Assembly: GCF_022678625.1 (NCBI RefSeq)
Contig: NZ_JALBYQ010000001.1
Span: 1,263,895 to 1,327,894 of the forward strand
Reading direction: 5' to 3'
Length of the DNA: 64,000 nucleotides
Origin: Aliiroseovarius subalbicans
GTDB lineage: Bacteria; Pseudomonadota; Alphaproteobacteria; Rhodobacterales; Rhodobacteraceae
This document shows positions 46,252 through 55,340 of this stretch, in pieces. Position 1 is the stretch's first letter; each line of letters opens with the position of its first letter. The notes below the pieces were generated by a model that was not told the origin of the DNA, did not search any database, and worked only from the letters and a program-made list of their open reading frames with translations. The position numbers and the translations under genes are program-made.

Positions 46252-47447
46252 GCCGCGCTGATCACCCGCGCGGCGGCGGCCAGCCCGCCCGTCCCGTGCG
46301 GCAGGTCGATGGCCTGAAGCCCGGCTTCGATCACCCCCAGGACGCCCAGCACCATATGCGCGTTCACGTGGCCCATGTGACCGACTCGGAAAAAGCCATG
46401 CCAGGCCGGGTCGTCGGGATCGGCCATGCCCAGCCCGATGCCCAGGGTGACGCCCGCGCGGGCCTCGACCCATTCGCGCAGCGCGGTGCCATGGGGGGCG
46501 CCCACCCGCACCGCCGTCACAGCCCGCGACCGGTGCACCGGGTCGGCGACGTTCAGCTCCAGCGGCCCGTCCGCGCCCCAGGCGTCGAACGCGGCCCAAA
46601 TCGCATGGGCCAGCCGGTCATGACGCGCCCAGACGGCGTCCATCCCGCCCTCTTCGGCGATCAGGTCCAGGGCGGCACGCAGGCCCAGCAGGTGATGGGT
46701 GGGCGCAGTGCCGCCAAAATACTGGTAAAAATGCTGCGGCGCCGCGCGCGGTTTCCAGTCCCAATAGGCGCTGACGCAATCGGCATGTTCACGCGCCTCG
46801 GCGGCAATATCGCTGAAAAAGACGAAGGCCATGCCCGGCGGGGTCATCAACCCCTTTTGCGACGCCGTGACCATCACGTCGACGCCCCAATCGTCCATTT
46901 CAAACCGGTCGCAGCCCAGCGAGGCAATGCAATCGGCCATCAAAAGCGCCGGGTGGCCCGCCGCATCCATCGCATTGCGCAGGGCGCCGATGTCATTTCG
47001 GATCGAGGTCGCCGTATCCACATGCACCGCCATCACCGCGCGGATATCGCGTGCAGTGTCCTGGCGCAGCCGGGCCTCGACCTGACCCATGTCGATGGGC
47101 GCGCGGTTTCCAAAATCCATCACCTCGACCTCGGCCCCCAAGGCGCGGGCCATTTCGCCCCATCCGTGGCCGAAACTCCCGGTCGCCAGCACCAGCACTT
47201 TGTCGCCACGGGACAGAACGTTGGACAGAGCAGCCTCCCAAGCCCCATGCCCATTGGCGATGTATATCGCCACATGTCCGTCAGTACGGGCCGCTGCTTT
47301 GAGGTCGGGCACAAGCCCCGCTACCATCTCTACCAGGTCACCCTCATAGATATTCGGCGCGGCGACATGCATCGCATTGAGCACCCGGTCCGGCATGACC
47401 GAGGGGCCGGGAATGGCCAGATAGGACCGTCCGTGGGCAAGCGACAT
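46248..47447 (-). CDS. Alanine/serine--glyoxylate aminotransferase family protein
   Basis: 399 residues from ATG 47447 (MSLAHGRSYLAIPGPSVMP); residues further upstream in the frame are not family-like. PLP lysine is in VTASQKGLMTPPG, and NGHGAWEAALSNVL and HVDTATSIRNDIGALR are typical of the class. Such enzymes transfer amino groups to glyoxylate from alanine, serine or aspartate. BhcA of the beta-hydroxyaspartate cycle belongs here, but bhcB, bhcC and bhcD are not adjacent. Confidence 0.88.
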   Translation of the reverse strand: MSLAHGRSYLAIPGPSVMPDRVLNAMHVAAPNIYEGDLVEMVAGLVPDLKAAARTDGHVAIYIANGHGAWEAALSNVLSRGDKVLVLATGSFGHGWGEMARALGAEVEVMDFGNRAPIDMGQVEARLRQDTARDIRAVMAVHVDTATSIRNDIGALRNAMDAAGHPALLMADCIASLGCDRFEMDDWGVDVMVTASQKGLMTPPGMAFVFFSDIAAEAREHADCVSAYWDWKPRAAPQHFYQYFGGTAPTHHLLGLRAALDLIAEEGGMDAVWARHDRLAHAIWAAFDAWGADGPLELNVADPVHRSRAVTAVRVGAPHGTALREWVEARAGVTLGIGLGMADPDDPAWHGFFRVGHMGHVNAHMVLGVLGVIEAGLQAIDLPHGTGGLAAAARVISAA

Positions 47448-47610
47448 GGCGTTTCTCCGTCTGTTTTGCGACACAGGGTTAGGCTGCGTCAGGGCCAAGG
47501 TCAATCACCGCTTCCCTTGCGACAAGTCGCGTTTGCGGCTACATGCCCCTGCAACCATGTTCCCGCACCGTGCCGGGAGAAGGCACCTTTCGGGGCAAGG
47601 ACCAGATTTC

Positions 47611-48300
47611 ATGTTCAACCGCATCTTCAACGCATTCAAAAGGTGGGAGCGTGATTTCAATGACAGCTTTGGTGACAACATTTCAACGCCCAAGGGCCGG
47701 CGCCAAGCGCGCGTGCACACGCATGTTGTCGATCACGCCTTTCTGCGCGGAATCTGGACCAACCTGGATCAGGTCGCCCCTGGTGTCTGGCGATCAAATC
47801 AACCAAGTGGAAAACGGCTGGCCCGCCACAAGGCGGACGGAATCCACACGATCCTGAACCTGCGCGGAAAAGGCACGCACGGGGTCTACCTGTTCGAGGC
47901 CGAGGCGTGCGCCGAGCTGGGCATGACCTTGGTCGATCACAGCATGGATGCCCGTGCATTGGCGTCGGCGCAAGAATACCTGACGCTGCTGGACTTGTTC
48001 GACACAATCGAGAAGCCGTTTCTGATGCACTGCAAATCAGGGGCGGATCGAACCGGGCTTGCCTCGGCCTTTTATCTGATCGATCAGATGGGGGCGACGC
48101 CGGAACAGGCCGCGGGCCAGCTGTCACTAAGATACATCCACCTGAAGAGCATTCAGACCGGCATTCTGGATCACCTGCTTGCCGATTTCACCGCCGAGCA
48201 TGGCAAGGACGGGATCAGCCTGCGCGACTATCTGGCGACCCGGTATGACCGCGACGCGCTGACCGACAGTTGGAACGCGAAACGTGGACGGAAGGGCTGA
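47611..48300 (+). CDS. Dual-specificity / tyrosine phosphatase family protein
   Basis: 229 residues from ATG 47611. The active-site P-loop is HCKSGADRTG (HCx5R). The upstream LNLRGKG and Asp in the general-acid loop (DHSMDARAL) fit the family. The N-terminal 40 residues are basic and amphipathic. Phosphatases of this size near exporter genes are often linked to envelope lipid or polysaccharide regulation. The ABC exporter gene starts three bases after its stop. Confidence 0.87.
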   Translation: MFNRIFNAFKRWERDFNDSFGDNISTPKGRRQARVHTHVVDHAFLRGIWTNLDQVAPGVWRSNQPSGKRLARHKADGIHTILNLRGKGTHGVYLFEAEACAELGMTLVDHSMDARALASAQEYLTLLDLFDTIEKPFLMHCKSGADRTGLASAFYLIDQMGATPEQAAGQLSLRYIHLKSIQTGILDHLLADFTAEHGKDGISLRDYLATRYDRDALTDSWNAKRGRKG

Positions 48301-48303
48301 GCG

Positions 48304-50058
48304 ATGCCTGACACACCCCACGCCGCCCGACCGGGCATGATCCGTTGGCTCTGGAAGGGCTATATGCGGCCTTACCGTCTGCCACTGGTCATTGGCGTGC
48401 TGCTGATGGTGGTCGAAGGCGCCATGCTGGGCGCGCTGTCTTACCTGGTGCAACCGCTGTTCGACAAAGTGTTCCTGGCTGGCAATAAAAGCGCGCTGAC
48501 CATGGTGGGGCTGGGTGTCGCGGCCGTGTTCGGCGCGCGGGCGCTGGCAGCCTTCCTGCACAAGGTGATCATGGTTTGGATCGGGCAGAAGGTCTCGGCC
48601 CGGTTGCAGACGGACATGGTCGACCACATGCTCACACTGGACAGCGGGTTTTTTCAGGAAAACTCACCAGGCACGCTGATGGAACGAGTGCGCGGCGACA
48701 CCCAGGCCGTCACCACGATCTGGGAGGTCGTCCTGTCTGCCCTTGCCCGTGACGTAGTGTCCCTGCTGGCGCTGCTGGGTGTGGCTTTGTCCGTCGACTG
48801 GCTCTGGACCGTGATCGCGGTGGCGGGGGCGCCGCTTCTGATGCTGCCCATTGGTATCCTGCAGAAATGGGTGCGCCGCACCACCCGCAACGCCCGCGCC
48901 ATAGCCGCGCGCATCGCCACCCGGCTGGACGAAGCGTTTCACGGCATCAACACGATCAAGCTGTCGGGCACGGAAAGCCACGAAAACACCCGCATCAGCA
49001 CCGAGGTGCGCAGCTTTGCCAAGGCGCACCTGCACAGCCAGGCCAACCAGGCCGGTATCGTTGCGATGATCGACCTGATCGCGGCGATCGGCTTTTTCGG
49101 CGTACTAACCTATGGCGGGATGCAGATCATCGACGGCACAAAATCCGTGGGGGAGTTTATGTCCTTCTTCACCGCGATGGCGTTGATCTTCGAACCCTTG
49201 CGGCGGATCGGCAATGTTTCGGGCGCGTGGCAGGCGGCACTGGCCAGCCTGGAACGTCTGCGCGCGATCTTCGACGAACGCCCGACCATCCTGACCCCCG
49301 CAACGCCTGCGACCTTTGCGGTTCCAGCGGCCGAGGCCGATGTCGTGTTCGATGCGGTCAGCTTTTCCTATGGTGATACCCCGGTTCTGCGCGGCGCGAG
49401 CTTCACCGCCAAGGCCGGTCAGACGACCGCGTTGGTCGGTGCCTCGGGCGCGGGGAAAAGCACCGTTTTCAACCTGCTGACCCGGCTGGGCGACGTGGCA
49501 GACGGCACACTGAGCATCGGCGGTGTGCCAGTCGCGGATCTGGCGCTGGACGATCTGCGGGCGCTGTTTTCGGTGGTGTCACAGGACGCGCTTTTGTTTG
49601 ACGAGACCCTGCGCGACAATATCCTGATGGGGCAACAAGCGGACCCGGCGACGCTGGACCATGCGCTTCGGGTCGCCCATGTCGCAGACTTCCTGCCGCG
49701 GATGGAGGCCGGGCTGGACACGCCTGCCGGCCCGCGCGGATCGACCCTGTCTGGCGGTCAGCGTCAGCGCGTCGCCATTGCCCGCGCGGTGTTGCGGGAC
49801 GCGCCGATTTTGCTTCTGGACGAAGCAACCTCGGCCCTGGATGCGCAAAGCGAAAAGCTGGTGCAGGAGGCGCTGGAGGAACTCAGCCAGAACCGCACGA
49901 CGCTGGTCATCGCCCACCGTCTGGCGACGATCCGAGATGCCGACAAGATCGTGGTGATGGATCACGGTCAGGTCGTCGACGAAGGCACACATGATGAGCT
50001 TCTGGCCCGTGGCGGTATCTATGCCGATCTGCACCGTTTGCAGTTTCAGAACGCCTGA
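48304..50058 (+). CDS. ABC exporter, MsbA type (fused membrane and ATPase domains)
   Basis: 584 residues. Six membrane segments occur in residues 20-320. The ATPase domain has Walker A VGASGAGKST, signature [18 protein letters not shown], Walker B ILLLDEATSALD and H-loop IAHRLATI. The layout is that of MsbA-like lipid flippases and multidrug half-transporters, working as homodimers. The operon with the phosphatase suggests a role with an envelope lipid or glycolipid. Substrate unproven. Confidence 0.92.
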   Translation: MPDTPHAARPGMIRWLWKGYMRPYRLPLVIGVLLMVVEGAMLGALSYLVQPLFDKVFLAGNKSALTMVGLGVAAVFGARALAAFLHKVIMVWIGQKVSARLQTDMVDHMLTLDSGFFQENSPGTLMERVRGDTQAVTTIWEVVLSALARDVVSLLALLGVALSVDWLWTVIAVAGAPLLMLPIGILQKWVRRTTRNARAIAARIATRLDEAFHGINTIKLSGTESHENTRISTEVRSFAKAHLHSQANQAGIVAMIDLIAAIGFFGVLTYGGMQIIDGTKSVGEFMSFFTAMALIFEPLRRIGNVSGAWQAALASLERLRAIFDERPTILTPATPATFAVPAAEADVVFDAVSFSYGDTPVLRGASFTAKAGQTTALVGASGAGKSTVFNLLTRLGDVADGTLSIGGVPVADLALDDLRALFSVVSQDALLFDETLRDNILMGQQADPATLDHALRVAHVADFLPRMEAGLDTPAGPRGSTLSGGQRQRVAIARAVLRDAPILLLDEATSALDAQSEKLVQEALEELSQNRTTLVIAHRLATIRDADKIVVMDHGQVVDEGTHDELLARGGIYADLHRLQFQNA

Positions 50059-50067
50059 GTTTACCCG

Positions 50068-50748
50068 TCAGCGCCGCGAATAGGCGCGCGCAAGCACCTC
50101 TGGGTCCGCGCCCAGAGCGTAGCGCAGAAGAGTCCACAGGTTTCGGGCGCCGCCTCTCAGCCAGCCCAGATGCTGGAACCGCGCTGCCGAGGTCCGCGCC
50201 TCGCAGGGGATCGCGACAAGCTGACCACGCAAGGCGCGCGCCATCGCCACGTCCTCCATCAATGGAAGCTCTGGCATGCCGCCCACCGCGTCATAAAGCA
50301 CGCGCGGCAGCACCAGCCCCTGATCCCCAAAAGGCAAGGAAAACAACCGCGCGCGCAGGTTGGCCCAACCGGCCACAAGCCGGGGCGCCAGGCCACGCGC
50401 GCGGAACCGCAGCCGGAAATACCCGGCCCGGTCCCCCGCCATATGCGCAAGCACCGCCCCGGACCAGCCGGGTGCCAGGTGGGTGTCGGCATGCAGGATC
50501 AAAAGCCACCCCCCGGACGCGGCCGCGACCCCGCGCGCGATCTGTCCGCCGCGTCCCGGCGGTCCGGTCACAATCCTTGCACCTGCCTGATCCGCCAGCG
50601 CGCAGGTGCCATCCTCGGACCCGCCGTCAGACAGGATCAACTCGCGCACCACCCCCGCCTCAACGCCCTCCATCAGCGCTGCCAGCGTATCCGGAAGCAC
50701 CGCACTGGCGTTCAGGGTGGGAATGATGATCGACAGGGGCGCACGCAT
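50068..50748 (-). CDS. Family 2 glycosyltransferase (TIGR04283-like)
   Basis: 226 residues from ATG 50748. GT-A motifs: LSIIIPTLNAS, ELILSDGGSEDGT, LLILHADTHLAPG (the DxD-like HADTHL), and FGDQGLVLPR with VMEDVAMAR-like LMEDVAMARAL. This is the compact GT2 group found with TIGR04282 nucleotidyltransferases in putative arsenosugar or polymer loci; its partner is not here. The upstream residues in the frame are antisense to the YgfZ leader. Confidence 0.87.
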   Translation of the reverse strand: MRAPLSIIIPTLNASAVLPDTLAALMEGVEAGVVRELILSDGGSEDGTCALADQAGARIVTGPPGRGGQIARGVAAASGGWLLILHADTHLAPGWSGAVLAHMAGDRAGYFRLRFRARGLAPRLVAGWANLRARLFSLPFGDQGLVLPRVLYDAVGGMPELPLMEDVAMARALRGQLVAIPCEARTSAARFQHLGWLRGGARNLWTLLRYALGADPEVLARAYSRR

Positions 50749-50805
50749 CTGGTCTCTCCGGTGGCAATCGCCATATACTAGGGGACATTGCGGCAGGAGA
50801 ACCAG

Positions 50806-51528
50806 ATGACACGGAAGATTTTGACCCTTATCGGCGCGGATCGGGAACACTTCCTGCAAGGGCTGGTGACGAATGATGTCACGCGCGACGGGCTGAGCTA
50901 TGCCGCGCTGCTAACGCCGCAGGGCAAGTATCTGGCGGATTTCTTCCTTGTGCCGCAGGACGACGCGATCCTGATCGACGTAGACGCGGCGCTGGCCCCC
51001 GGCTTGGCGCAACGCTTGGGCATGTACAAACTGCGCGCGGATGTGCAGATCACACCCAGCGACATCACCGTGACCCGGGGCACCGGCCCTGCCCCTGACG
51101 GCGCCTTTGCCGATCCGCGTCACCCGGCGTTGGGATGGCGCGGCTATGGCGTCGGACAGGACGACGCAACCGATTGGGACGCGATCCGGGTGGCCCATGT
51201 GATCCCCGAAACCGGGGTAGAGTTGACGGGTGAGAGCTATATTCTCGAGGCCGGGTTCGAACGGTTGAACGGAGTCGATTTTCGCAAGGGCTGCTACGTC
51301 GGGCAGGAGGTCACCGCACGCATGAAGCACAAGACCGAGTTGAAAAAGGGACTGGCGCAGGTCGAGATCGACGGCACCGCCCCGGTTGGCACCGCGATCA
51401 CCGCAGCCGGCAAACCAGTGGGCACATTGTTCACTCAATCGGGTGGCCACGCGATTGCCCACCTGCGCTTCGACCGCGCCAAAGGCGAGATGCAGGCGGG
51501 GGATGCCACGGTCAGATGGACCGGCTGA
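50806..51528 (+). CDS. ygfZ: YgfZ/GcvT-type folate-binding protein
   Basis: 240 residues from ATG 50806 with AGGAGA upstream. The signature KGCYVGQEVTARMKHK holds the conserved Cys. The N-terminal LTLIGADREHFLQGLVTNDV is typical. YgfZ helps build and repair certain Fe-S clusters using tetrahydrofolate (MiaB is one target in E. coli). Divergent from the glycosyltransferase gene. Confidence 0.92.
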   Translation: MTRKILTLIGADREHFLQGLVTNDVTRDGLSYAALLTPQGKYLADFFLVPQDDAILIDVDAALAPGLAQRLGMYKLRADVQITPSDITVTRGTGPAPDGAFADPRHPALGWRGYGVGQDDATDWDAIRVAHVIPETGVELTGESYILEAGFERLNGVDFRKGCYVGQEVTARMKHKTELKKGLAQVEIDGTAPVGTAITAAGKPVGTLFTQSGGHAIAHLRFDRAKGEMQAGDATVRWTG

Positions 51529-51603
51529 TCCACGGCCTGCCCAAACGGGGCGTGGCCCAAATTCACGATTTGTTAACTGTCGCGGCGGAATAAGCGGCCC
51601 GGA

Positions 51604-52167
51604 TCAGGCGCGTTCCGAGTAATCCATCGTATCGGTGTTCACCACGATCGCCTCGCCCTGCCCGACGAACGGCGGAACCATGACCTTCACACCATTGTCC
51701 AGGATCGCGGGTTTGAAACTGTTGGCCGCAGTCTGGCCCTTCACCACCGGCTCGGTCTCTTCGACAACGCAGGTCACCTTCTGCGGCAACGTCGCGTTCA
51801 GCGCCTCGCTGTCATAGAATTCAACCACGATGGTCATGCCATCTTGCAAGAACGGACGACGGTCGCCCAAAAGCTCCGCCGGAAGCTCGATCTGATCATA
51901 GGTTTCGGTGTCCATGAACACCAGCATCCCATCGTTTTCATACAGGAATTGCTGGTCTTTTTGCTCCAGACGCACGCGCTCAACCTTGTCGGCAGAGCGA
52001 AACCGTTCGTTCAGTTTCGACCCGTTGCGCAGGTTGCGCATCTCGACTTGCGCGAAGGCACCGCCCTTGCCGGGCTTCACGTGATCCACCTTCACGGCAG
52101 CCCACAGACCGCCATTGTGCTCCAGCACATTGCCGGGGCGAATTTCGTTACCGTTGATTTTGGCCAT
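51604..52167 (-). CDS. efp: Translation elongation factor P
   Basis: 187 residues from ATG 52167. Three beta-barrel domains: KOW-like ([22 protein letters not shown]), OB ([13 protein letters not shown]) and C-terminal OB ([22 protein letters not shown]). The tip residue is Lys in KPGKGGAF, the site modified in many bacteria. EF-P relieves stalling at polyproline. The genes for lysine modification (epmA, epmB) are not in the window. Confidence 0.97.
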   Translation of the reverse strand: MAKINGNEIRPGNVLEHNGGLWAAVKVDHVKPGKGGAFAQVEMRNLRNGSKLNERFRSADKVERVRLEQKDQQFLYENDGMLVFMDTETYDQIELPAELLGDRRPFLQDGMTIVVEFYDSEALNATLPQKVTCVVEETEPVVKGQTAANSFKPAILDNGVKVMVPPFVGQGEAIVVNTDTMDYSERA

Positions 52168-52280
52168 GTCATATCCACCGTGGAAGGTTGAAGTCCGTTG
52201 GCGCAACCCTATATCTTGGCAGACCGCCCCGCGCAAGACGACTAGGTCTGGTATGCCCTAGGTTAGAGCCATGCATCAAT

Positions 52281-52297
52281 CGCATGGCAGCCATGCG
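52281..52297 (+). promoter_or_regulatory. Perfect palindrome in the efp-DUF6280 gap
   Basis: CGCATGGC A GCCATGCG has eight-base arms around one base, about 88 bases before the DUF6280-like start. It overlaps no gene and is a good candidate for a repressor site or a promoter-bound dimer. Confidence 0.5.
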
Positions 52298-52384
52298 TAT
52301 AGGGGGATACCGAATCGCGTGAAAAAAGCCATATTGGCCTGCACGCCAGAAAGCGCAAGAGCAATAAGAAAACAAGGAAGCCGC

Positions 52385-52702
52385 ATGTTGGATTTCGTAG
52401 ACGGTACTGCATTCAACCACGAACAGGGCAATCGCGCGCGAAAATTGTTCGCCGCTGTGGTCCTGGCCGCGTTGGATGACGCTATTGCCGATGACAAGAA
52501 ATACGGCAACGGCCCTGATCAGATCGCCCGCTGGGCGCGGTCACGCGATGGTCGCGAGGTGCTGAGCTGCGCCGGCATCGACCCGAACGAACGCGTCGTG
52601 TCCGGCCTGATGGATTTCGTGTCCAAAGGCGTGCGCACCTCGGTCGCGCTAAGCCGTGAAGAAAGCGAGCGTCGCAACGCAGCCCAGGCCGAAGCCGCCT
52701 GA
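52385..52702 (+). CDS. DUF6280-like small protein
   Basis: 105 residues from ATG 52385, with AAGGAAG upstream. Mostly helical, no membrane segment: NRARKLFAAVVLAALDDAIADDKKYG, ARWARSRDGREVLSCAGIDPNE, and an Ala-Glu tail. I associate this family with Rhodobacterales, where it is uncharacterised; the assignment is from memory. It is monocistronic with its own palindrome-bearing leader and a strong terminator. Confidence 0.75.
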   Translation: MLDFVDGTAFNHEQGNRARKLFAAVVLAALDDAIADDKKYGNGPDQIARWARSRDGREVLSCAGIDPNERVVSGLMDFVSKGVRTSVALSREESERRNAAQAEAA

Positions 52703-52719
52703 GCATTCTGCCAGTTTGA

Positions 52720-52753
52720 GAAAAGGCGCGTCCTGCTGGGGCGCGCCTTTTTC
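52720..52753 (+). terminator. Rho-independent terminator after DUF6280-like gene
   Basis: AAAGGCGCG (52722-52730) pairs with CGCGCCTTT (52742-52750) around an 11-base loop, followed by TTC. The stem ends in the A-T track typical of terminators. Confidence 0.85.
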
Positions 52754-52858
52754 GTGCCGCCCCCCGCGATGAGCCATATGCGCGGCCCGATAATGCGCGC
52801 AGACACGCGCTGTAGGCACGCCCTTTGCCCGGGCGCGATTTCCCACTAGGAAGGCCCC

Positions 52859-54310
52859 ATGACACGCGCAATCATGATCCAGGGCACCGGTTCGAATGTT
52901 GGCAAATCCATGCTGGTGGCAGGCTTGTGTCGCGCCGCCCGGCGGCGCGGCCTGTCGGTTGCGCCTTTCAAGCCACAGAACATGTCAAACAACGCCGCCG
53001 TAACCGTGGATGGCGGTGAAATTGGCCGGGCCCAGGCGTTGCAGGCACGCGCGGCAGGGCGTGCGGCGCATACGGACATGAACCCGGTGCTTTTGAAACC
53101 AGAAAGCGAAACCGGGGCGCAAGTGATCGTGCAAGGCAAACGCTTCGCCACGATCGAGGCATTCGGCTTTGGCGAAGCGAAGAAGACGCTGCTGCCCAAA
53201 GTGCTGGAAAGCTATCATCGGCTTCGTGCAACCGCGGACCTGGTAATCATCGAAGGCGCTGGAAGTCCGGCAGAGACCAACTTGCGGGCGGGTGACATTG
53301 CCAATATGGGCTTTGCCTTGGCCGCCGATGTGCCGGTCGTTCTGGCCGGCGACATCGACCGCGGTGGCGTGATTGCGCAGATCGTCGGAACCCATGCGGT
53401 GCTGGACACGCCCGACCGTGAACAGATCGTAGCCTATCTGGTGAACAAGTTCCGGGGCGACCCGCGCCTGTTCGACGAAGGTAATTCCGAGATTGGCCGC
53501 CGCACCGGCTGGTCCCCGTTGGGCGTGGTGCCGTGGTTCTCCGACAGTTGGCGCTTGCCCGCCGAAGACGTTATGGACCTGACCACCGGCCCTGCCCGCG
53601 ACGGAGCCTTCAAGGTCGCGGTGCCGCATCTCTCACGCATTGCCAATTTTGACGATCTGGATCCGCTAATGACCGAACCCGGCGTCACGGTCGAGGTCGT
53701 CCCCCCCGGCCGCCCCCTTCCCGGCGACGCCGATTTGGTTCTGATCCCGGGCTCGAAAAGCACCTTGGCCGACCTCGCGTTCTTCCGTGCACAGGGTTGG
53801 GACATCGACCTTAAGGCGCATCTGCGGCGTGGGGGCCACGTGCTGGGCATCTGTGGTGGCTACCAAATGCTCGGCCGCCGCATCAATGACCCTGACGGGT
53901 TGGAGGGTTCCCCCGGCGCGGTTGACGGGTTGGGTCACCTTGACGTGACCACGCGGCTGGAGCCTGAGAAGATCCTGGCCCGCACCCGCGCAACCTGGAC
54001 CCAAACCGGCGACACGGTTGAAGGCTATGAGATCCACCTGGGGCGCACCGACGGACCGGACACGGCCCGCGCCTGGTTACAGGTCGAAAAACGGTCCGAA
54101 GGCGCGGCCAGCCCTGACGGCAGGGTGTCGGGCTGCTATCTGCATGGCCTGTTTTCCCAGGACGCTTTCCGCCGCGCCTTCCTTGCGCAATTGTGCGTGC
54201 ATGCTGATGGCCCTGGCCATGCGACGCAGGTCGAGGCCACGCTGGACGCGCTTGCCAACCACCTTGAGACGCATCTGAACGTTGACGCCCTGCTGACCTT
54301 TGCCAGGTAG
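52859..54310 (+). CDS. cobQ: Cobyric acid synthase
   Basis: 483 residues. It amidates four side chains of adenosylcobyrinic acid a,c-diamide with glutamine and ATP in B12 synthesis. N-terminal dethiobiotin-synthetase-like domain: [46 protein letters not shown]-terminal glutaminase-like domain: [30 protein letters not shown] with Cys in [13 protein letters not shown] and SGCYLHGLF. Other cob genes are not in the window, and no cobalamin riboswitch is seen upstream. Confidence 0.96.
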   Translation: MTRAIMIQGTGSNVGKSMLVAGLCRAARRRGLSVAPFKPQNMSNNAAVTVDGGEIGRAQALQARAAGRAAHTDMNPVLLKPESETGAQVIVQGKRFATIEAFGFGEAKKTLLPKVLESYHRLRATADLVIIEGAGSPAETNLRAGDIANMGFALAADVPVVLAGDIDRGGVIAQIVGTHAVLDTPDREQIVAYLVNKFRGDPRLFDEGNSEIGRRTGWSPLGVVPWFSDSWRLPAEDVMDLTTGPARDGAFKVAVPHLSRIANFDDLDPLMTEPGVTVEVVPPGRPLPGDADLVLIPGSKSTLADLAFFRAQGWDIDLKAHLRRGGHVLGICGGYQMLGRRINDPDGLEGSPGAVDGLGHLDVTTRLEPEKILARTRATWTQTGDTVEGYEIHLGRTDGPDTARAWLQVEKRSEGAASPDGRVSGCYLHGLFSQDAFRRAFLAQLCVHADGPGHATQVEATLDALANHLETHLNVDALLTFAR

Positions 54311-54314
54311 AGAA

Positions 54315-54344
54315 ACAAAAAACGCCCGGGCATCAGCCCGGGCA
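54315..54344 (-). terminator. Terminator for the PopZ-like gene
   Basis: On the minus strand GCCCGGG (54343-54337), six-base loop, CCCGGGC (54330-54324) is followed by GTTTTTTG. It closes the leftward gene whose stop is at 54374, in the gap with convergent cobQ. Confidence 0.85.
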
Positions 54345-54373
54345 CAGGTCGGCCGCGAGAGCGGTCGAAAATC

Positions 54374-55228
54374 CTATTCGAAGTCCTTCAGCGTCAACGC
54401 ACGCTGAATTTCCCGGCGCACAAGACGACGCACGTTGCGGGTTATGCGTTCACCGATCGAACCCTGAAGCTCTTCGCGCACCAGTCGCGCCACCAGTTCT
54501 CGCAAAGCGTCTTCATCGATCACCGCTTCGTCGGCTTCGTCCTCGAAATCATTTTCCGCGGCGATGTAAGGCCAGGCAGAAGCCTCGGGTTGGGACGTGT
54601 CGGTTTCGAGATCGTCCGCATAGTCTTGCGGGTCGGCTTCTGTCTGAGTGTCCAGGTCGATCGCATCCTCGACCTCTTCTGGTGCACCCGCCCAGGCGGC
54701 GTGCTCGAAGACCACCGTTTGCGGCGTATCAACCTCGTCTTCGCTGCCGTCCGGCTCCCAGTCGCCTTCGACGTCGTTTACCGCGGCCTCCAGCTCGGCG
54801 ATCCGGTCTTCTAGGCTGTCTTCATGCGAGGGGACGTCAGCGCTGTCCTCTTCCGCCTCATGCTGGTCGGTCTGGTGTTCGTTCTGATCGTGGTGAGCTT
54901 CGTGATCGTGATCCTCGTTCTCACCTTCATCTTGCGGCACATGGTGACCGTCGCTCCAATCGTCGCCCCGGTGCTCTTCCGAAGTTTCGGACGGCACGCC
55001 CTCATGAACCTCACCCTGATCTTCGTGGTCCGTCTCGGCGTCTTCCTCGGACGCGACCTCCTCCACCTCAGGTGTTTCATTCACTCGAAAGGCCGGGGTC
55101 AGCACCAGTTTTTCACTGCTGGCAGTCGGTTCGGACCCTTCGTCGTCCAGTGTCGCGCTCTCGGACACGAGCTTGCGAATCGATGAAAGAACGTCCTCGA
55201 TCTCAGCATTTGTTACGGGTTCCGACAT
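54374..55228 (-). CDS. Acidic PopZ-like protein (DUF2497-type ends)
   Basis: 284 residues. The N-terminus EIEDVLSSIRKLVSES resembles the partner-binding helix of PopZ. The C-terminal 50 residues hold amphipathic helices (ALRELVARLVREELQ, RNVRRLVRREIQRAL) like the PopZ oligomerisation region. Between them lies a long disordered stretch very rich in Glu and Asp, with a His-Asp-Glu patch at about residues 90-135. PopZ organises the cell pole in alphaproteobacteria. No signal or membrane segment. The resemblance is by pattern, not proven homology, so the function is inference. Confidence 0.6.
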   Translation of the reverse strand: MSEPVTNAEIEDVLSSIRKLVSESATLDDEGSEPTASSEKLVLTPAFRVNETPEVEEVASEEDAETDHEDQGEVHEGVPSETSEEHRGDDWSDGHHVPQDEGENEDHDHEAHHDQNEHQTDQHEAEEDSADVPSHEDSLEDRIAELEAAVNDVEGDWEPDGSEDEVDTPQTVVFEHAAWAGAPEEVEDAIDLDTQTEADPQDYADDLETDTSQPEASAWPYIAAENDFEDEADEAVIDEDALRELVARLVREELQGSIGERITRNVRRLVRREIQRALTLKDFE

Positions 55229-55340
55229 GCCTGCCCCTGTTTTTCACACATTACTGCCTCGGCCACAGTTTACCCGTGTGCCGGTCACCACACAACAGAT
55301 CGTGGCAATTTTCGTCGTTCGGGGCCAAGGCCGCCCGAGC

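Noticed and set aside
46248-47447. Beta-hydroxyaspartate cycle operon
   Set aside because: No bhcB, bhcC, bhcD or bhcR genes lie beside it; neighbours are an unrelated aminotransferase and a phosphatase.
52754-52858. Possible cobalamin riboswitch before cobQ
   Set aside because: The gap is only about 100 bases past a terminator and shows no B12-box-like core.
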